From positions 1 through 9,477 of the forward strand of contig JAOZRC010000165.1 of assembly GCA_029940345.1 (NCBI GenBank): a stretch of DNA of 9,477 nucleotides, in the 5' to 3' direction. Position 1 is the first letter of the stretch; each line of letters starts with the position of its first letter. Made by a program: the position numbers and the translations under genes. Below, piece after piece: positions 6,520 to 9,477 of the stretch. Source of the stretch: Desulfobacterales bacterium (GTDB lineage: Bacteria > Desulfobacterota > Desulfobacteria > Desulfobacterales > JAUCGF01). The notes beneath the pieces were generated by a model. That model did not search any database, had not been told where the DNA came from, and saw only the letters and a program-made list of their open reading frames with translations.

Positions 6520-6557
6520 CCCCTTCTGCTCTCTTTTTTTTAAGATAGTCCTAACCA

Positions 6558-6577
6558 ATGGAGCGTAAATAAAATTG
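6558..6577 (+). promoter_or_regulatory. Ribosome site and TTG start of dxs
   Basis: GGAG (6560–6563) lies 11 nt before TTG (6575–6577). An in-frame TAA at 6566–6568 excludes any longer start, and the next residues (NFLDKINSP) are already the conserved Dxs beginning, so TTG is the only sensible start. The ATG at 6558 is out of frame. Confidence 0.8.
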
Positions 6578-8461
6578 AATTTTTTAGATAAAATTAATTC
6601 TCCGAATGATTTGAAAAAATTGGCACGCACCGATTTACCGGCACTTGCAGATGAAATCCGTCAAAAAATTGTGGAAGTCGTATCTAAGAACGGCGGGCAT
6701 TTGGCACCCAGTTTGGGTACCGTTGAACTGGCTATCGCCGTTCATTATGTTTTTAACGTACCGGATGATAAAGTGATCTGGGATGTTGGCCACCAGTCTT
6801 ATGCCCATAAACTGCTTACTGGCCGTCGCAACGAATTTCATACGCTGCGCCAACATCAGGGGATTTCCGGTTTCACGCGTATAAGCGAGAGCAAGTATGA
6901 TGCGTTGACCACCGGCCATGCCGGCACATCTATATCCTGCGGGCTGGGCATGGTGTGCGCCAAGAGTTTGAAAGAAGAGCAATCCAAAGTGGTGTCTATC
7001 ATCGGCGATGGTTCCATGACCGCCGGCCTGGCTTACGAAGGCTTAAACCAGGCCGGCGATATCGGTAAAGATTTGATTGTCATTTTGAATGATAACGATA
7101 TGTCCATATCATCAAATGTGGGCGCCCTCTCTTCCTTTATGAGCCGCACGTTGTCAGCCAAATCATTTCAGAATATCAAATCGGATATTCGGAATGTTCT
7201 TAAAGGGCTGCCCAGGATCGGAGATGATGTCTATCAGTTGGCCAAGCGTTGGGAAGATTCCGTCAAAGCCTTTGTAATGCCCGATATTCTTTTTGAAGCG
7301 TTCAATTTTGATTACTTCGGTCCTATCCAGGGACACAATCTCGATCATCTGATTGATATATTAAATAATATCAAACATATTGATCAGCCGGTGCTTCTCC
7401 ATGTTAAAACCCAAAAGGGGAGGGGCTATGCGCCGGCCGAAAAAAACCCCACTTATTTCCATGGGGTGGGCTGTTTTGAAGTCAAAACCGGCAATGGTGT
7501 TAGCAAAAGCTGCGCCCTTCCGACTTACACCCAAATTTTTGGTGATACAATGGTTGAATTGGCTGCTGCGGATAAAAAAATTGTTGCGGTAACTGCCGCA
7601 ATGCCTGAAGGAACGGGTCTTTCCGAATTCAGAAGCAAATATCCGGAGCGTTTTTTTGACGTCGGCATTGCGGAGCAACATGGGGTTGCGTTCGCCGCAG
7701 GTCTGGCCATCGAAGGTTTAAAACCGGTTGTGGCGATCTATTCCACTTTTCTCCAGCGCTCTTTTGATCAGATTATGCATGATGTTTGCATTGAAGCGCT
7801 GCCCGTTATTTTTGCCATTGACCGGGGCGGAATTGTCGGTGATGACGGACCGACGCATCACGGTTTGTTCGATCTGGCGTATTTGAGATGTCTGCCCAAT
7901 ATGGTGGTGATGGCGCCTGGCGATGAAAATGAACTCCGCCGTATGATGGCCAGCGCTTTTGAGTATAACGGACCGATCGCTTTTCGCTATCCGCGGAGTA
8001 TGGTCACCGGGGCAGGCTTAGACCAAGATATCGTTCCGCTGCCTCTCGGTAAAGGGAAAGTTCTGAAACAAGGGGACGACATCTTGATTTTTGCCATTGG
8101 CGGATCAGTGGCCGAAGCCCTGGCGGCGCATTCCGTATTACAAAAAGAGGGCATTGGCGCCACGATTGTCAACAGCCGTTTTGTCAAACCGCTGGACACG
8201 GATTTGATCACTTCATTGGCCCGCAAATTCACCCATATTATTACTGTTGAAGAGCATGCGGCTCAAGGTGGTTTCGGAAGCGCTGTCCTGGAGTGTTTAT
8301 GCGATCACGATATTAGCGGATTTCACTTAAAACGCCTCGCTGTTCCGGATACCTTTGTCGAACACGGCCCCCAGGAGTTGCTCAAAGCCAAATACCGCAT
8401 TGATGCCGTGGCGATCGCTGAAACAGCCAAGATGATGTTAAAAGGAACAGCGCCTTCATAA
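6575..8461 (+). CDS. dxs: 1-deoxy-D-xylulose-5-phosphate synthase
   Basis: Dxs is the thiamine-diphosphate enzyme that joins pyruvate and glyceraldehyde-3-phosphate to form DXP, the entry and usual flux-controlling step of the MEP pathway. Domains run in the usual order: an N-terminal TPP-binding domain (about 1–300), a transketolase-like pyrimidine domain (about 315–480) and a C-terminal domain (about 490–620). Key residues are visible: His42 (GGHLAPS), GHQSYAHKLLTGR (72–84), the TPP motif GDGSMTAG (144–151, Asp145) with LNDNDMSIS (Asn174), His296, catalytic Glu367 in VGIAEQH, Tyr389 and Arg395, the GPTHHG block (425–430), and RYPR (471–474). Length 628 is normal. It begins with TTG. It lies 55 nt after ispA, a gap with no hairpin, and only 3 nt before the DUF116 gene. 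Together with ispH upstream, this run holds the first and last enzymes of the pathway. Confidence 0.97.
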   Translation: MNFLDKINSPNDLKKLARTDLPALADEIRQKIVEVVSKNGGHLAPSLGTVELAIAVHYVFNVPDDKVIWDVGHQSYAHKLLTGRRNEFHTLRQHQGISGFTRISESKYDALTTGHAGTSISCGLGMVCAKSLKEEQSKVVSIIGDGSMTAGLAYEGLNQAGDIGKDLIVILNDNDMSISSNVGALSSFMSRTLSAKSFQNIKSDIRNVLKGLPRIGDDVYQLAKRWEDSVKAFVMPDILFEAFNFDYFGPIQGHNLDHLIDILNNIKHIDQPVLLHVKTQKGRGYAPAEKNPTYFHGVGCFEVKTGNGVSKSCALPTYTQIFGDTMVELAAADKKIVAVTAAMPEGTGLSEFRSKYPERFFDVGIAEQHGVAFAAGLAIEGLKPVVAIYSTFLQRSFDQIMHDVCIEALPVIFAIDRGGIVGDDGPTHHGLFDLAYLRCLPNMVVMAPGDENELRRMMASAFEYNGPIAFRYPRSMVTGAGLDQDIVPLPLGKGKVLKQGDDILIFAIGGSVAEALAAHSVLQKEGIGATIVNSRFVKPLDTDLITSLARKFTHIITVEEHAAQGGFGSAVLECLCDHDISGFHLKRLAVPDTFVEHGPQELLKAKYRIDAVAIAETAKMMLKGTAPS

Positions 8462-8464
8462 AGA

Positions 8465-9406
8465 ATGCCTGTAAATAATTTTCACGCCGCAATAGCTATT
8501 ATGGAAAAAAAGAAGAAGAAGACAACGCCTCTGCTGAAAGTCGCGACCGCCCCATCTGAAGCCTGGCCGGATGATCAATACGTTAAGGCCAAAAAAAGAT
8601 TATTCATTGGCCTGGTATCGGGCACGAGTGCGCTTGTCAGCTTTTTCCTGGTGCTGCTTTGGGTGATTCCCTATATCGGTTTTGCTGCGATTCATCCGAT
8701 TGCGCCCTGGATTCTCGGTGCGCTATTTCTTGCCGTTGTCATTTTAGTGATATGGTCCTCATTTGGCTTGGTACTCAATATCATATCAGGAAAAACCCTC
8801 CCGTTTTTCAGGCGTATGCGCGGCGTAACCGTCAAACTGTTCCTGCCCTTGATGATGCTTTTAGGACGATTGGTTGGAATTTCCAAAGAAAAAATTCGTT
8901 CTTCTTTTATCCAGGTGAATAATGAACTGGTTGCTTCTGCCGTAAAAACATACACACCGAATAAAATTTTGCTTTTAATGCCGCATTGTTTACAGAACAG
9001 CAAGTGCAAAATGAGACTGACCTACAATATTAATAATTGTAATCGTTGTGGCAAATGTCCCATCACCGGGATTCTGGAGCTGAGTGAGAAGTACGGCCTT
9101 CATTTGGCCGTCGCTACAGGTGGAACCATTGCACGGCGGATTATCGTACAAAAACGCCCCCGCCTGATTCTGGCGGTGGCCTGTGAAAGAGACCTGGCCA
9201 GCGGTATTCAGGACGCCTACCCGTTGCCGGTTTTTGGCGTATTGAATTATCGTCCGTCAGGCCCCTGTCTCGACACCCAGGTTTCAATCCGGCGCCTGGA
9301 AGAAGCGATCCGGATGTTTCTGGACCCGGATTCGGTTCCGAATTATGACCTGACAGATGTTATTCGTTTCAAACCTGCGCCTGTAAGAGCGCAATCTCAT
9401 CAATAA
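8465..9406 (+). CDS. DUF116 family membrane protein with cysteine cluster
   Basis: This 313-residue protein has a lysine-rich N-terminus (K15–K19), two clear transmembrane segments (about 46–70 and 82–107), a possible third hydrophobic stretch (121–138) and then a soluble domain of about 170 residues. That domain matches DUF116 as I recall it: LLMPHCLQNSKC (170–181), CNRCGKC (192–198, a Cx2Cx2C cluster), AVATGG (215–220), VACERDLASG (238–247) and GVLNYRPSGPC (258–268). Seven cysteines (175, 181, 192, 195, 198, 240, 268) suggest metal or Fe–S binding. The lysine-rich front predicts a cytoplasmic N-terminus and cytoplasmic cysteine domain if two helices cross. The start at 8465 is 3 nt past the dxs stop; Met13 (8501) is an alternative. 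The family's function is unknown; coupling to dxs suggests, but does not prove, an isoprenoid-linked role. Confidence 0.85.
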   Translation: MPVNNFHAAIAIMEKKKKKTTPLLKVATAPSEAWPDDQYVKAKKRLFIGLVSGTSALVSFFLVLLWVIPYIGFAAIHPIAPWILGALFLAVVILVIWSSFGLVLNIISGKTLPFFRRMRGVTVKLFLPLMMLLGRLVGISKEKIRSSFIQVNNELVASAVKTYTPNKILLLMPHCLQNSKCKMRLTYNINNCNRCGKCPITGILELSEKYGLHLAVATGGTIARRIIVQKRPRLILAVACERDLASGIQDAYPLPVFGVLNYRPSGPCLDTQVSIRRLEEAIRMFLDPDSVPNYDLTDVIRFKPAPVRAQSHQ

Positions 9407-9477
9407 GTTTGCAGGGCTACCAACATAAGGCGGGACAGACGTAGCGACTGTTATCAATGTCAAGAGTTTTTTACTTC
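9407..9477. other. 3' edge, no supported gene
   Basis: These 71 bases hold no hairpin terminator that I can see. An ATG at 9457 opens a frame that stays open for seven codons to the window end (MSRVFYF), but no ribosome site precedes it, so it is only a possible beginning of the next gene. Confidence 0.4.

Noticed and set aside
6534..6541. Run of eight T after ispA as a terminator
   Set aside because: No hairpin precedes the T-run, and dxs follows closely in the same direction.
9457..9477. ATG opening a frame to the window end
   Set aside because: Only seven codons and no ribosome site; not enough to call a gene, so it is only mentioned in the edge entry.

Overview
This window looks like chromosomal DNA from a Gram-negative bacterium, most plausibly a Desulfobacterota (deltaproteobacterial) lineage. 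That placement is an inference. It rests on the mid-40s G+C (by eye), the MEP-pathway gene order ispH–ispA–dxs followed by a DUF116 gene, and the SxtJ/DUF5989/carbamoyltransferase set. No rRNA or tRNA gene is visible, so it is tentative. All protein-coding genes lie on the + strand.

Left block (1–4501). A VWA-domain protein cut by the window edge (its DUF3520-type C-terminus is present) ends exactly where a membrane-anchored SGNH/GDSL-like protein begins. Then come a small SxtJ-family membrane protein, a 49-residue DUF5989/SxtK-like single-pass protein (2476–2625, easily missed because of its size) and a 620-residue NodU/TobZ/SxtI-type O-carbamoyltransferase. The spacings of 0, 2, 28 and 13 nt suggest one transcription unit. 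The best reading is a carbamoylation module held at the inner membrane, with an SGNH domain on the other face. Its substrate cannot be read from the sequence.

Middle (4502–4761). This 260-bp non-coding gap holds two unannotated structures. One is a 139-bp MITE-like element (4520–4658) with perfect 11-bp terminal inverted repeats and an 8-bp target duplication (TAATAGTT). The other, overlapping the right duplication by 2 nt, is a large REP-like palindrome with 28-bp arms (4665–4737). The MITE contains a sigma70-like promoter candidate pointing toward ispH.

Right block (4762–9406). ispH, ispA-type prenyl synthase, dxs (TTG start) and a DUF116 membrane/cysteine-cluster protein form a second run. 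It encodes the first (Dxs) and last (IspH) steps of the MEP isoprenoid pathway plus the prenyl chain-elongation enzyme. The DUF116 protein, 3 nt behind dxs, is of unknown function. The final 71 bp contain no supported gene.
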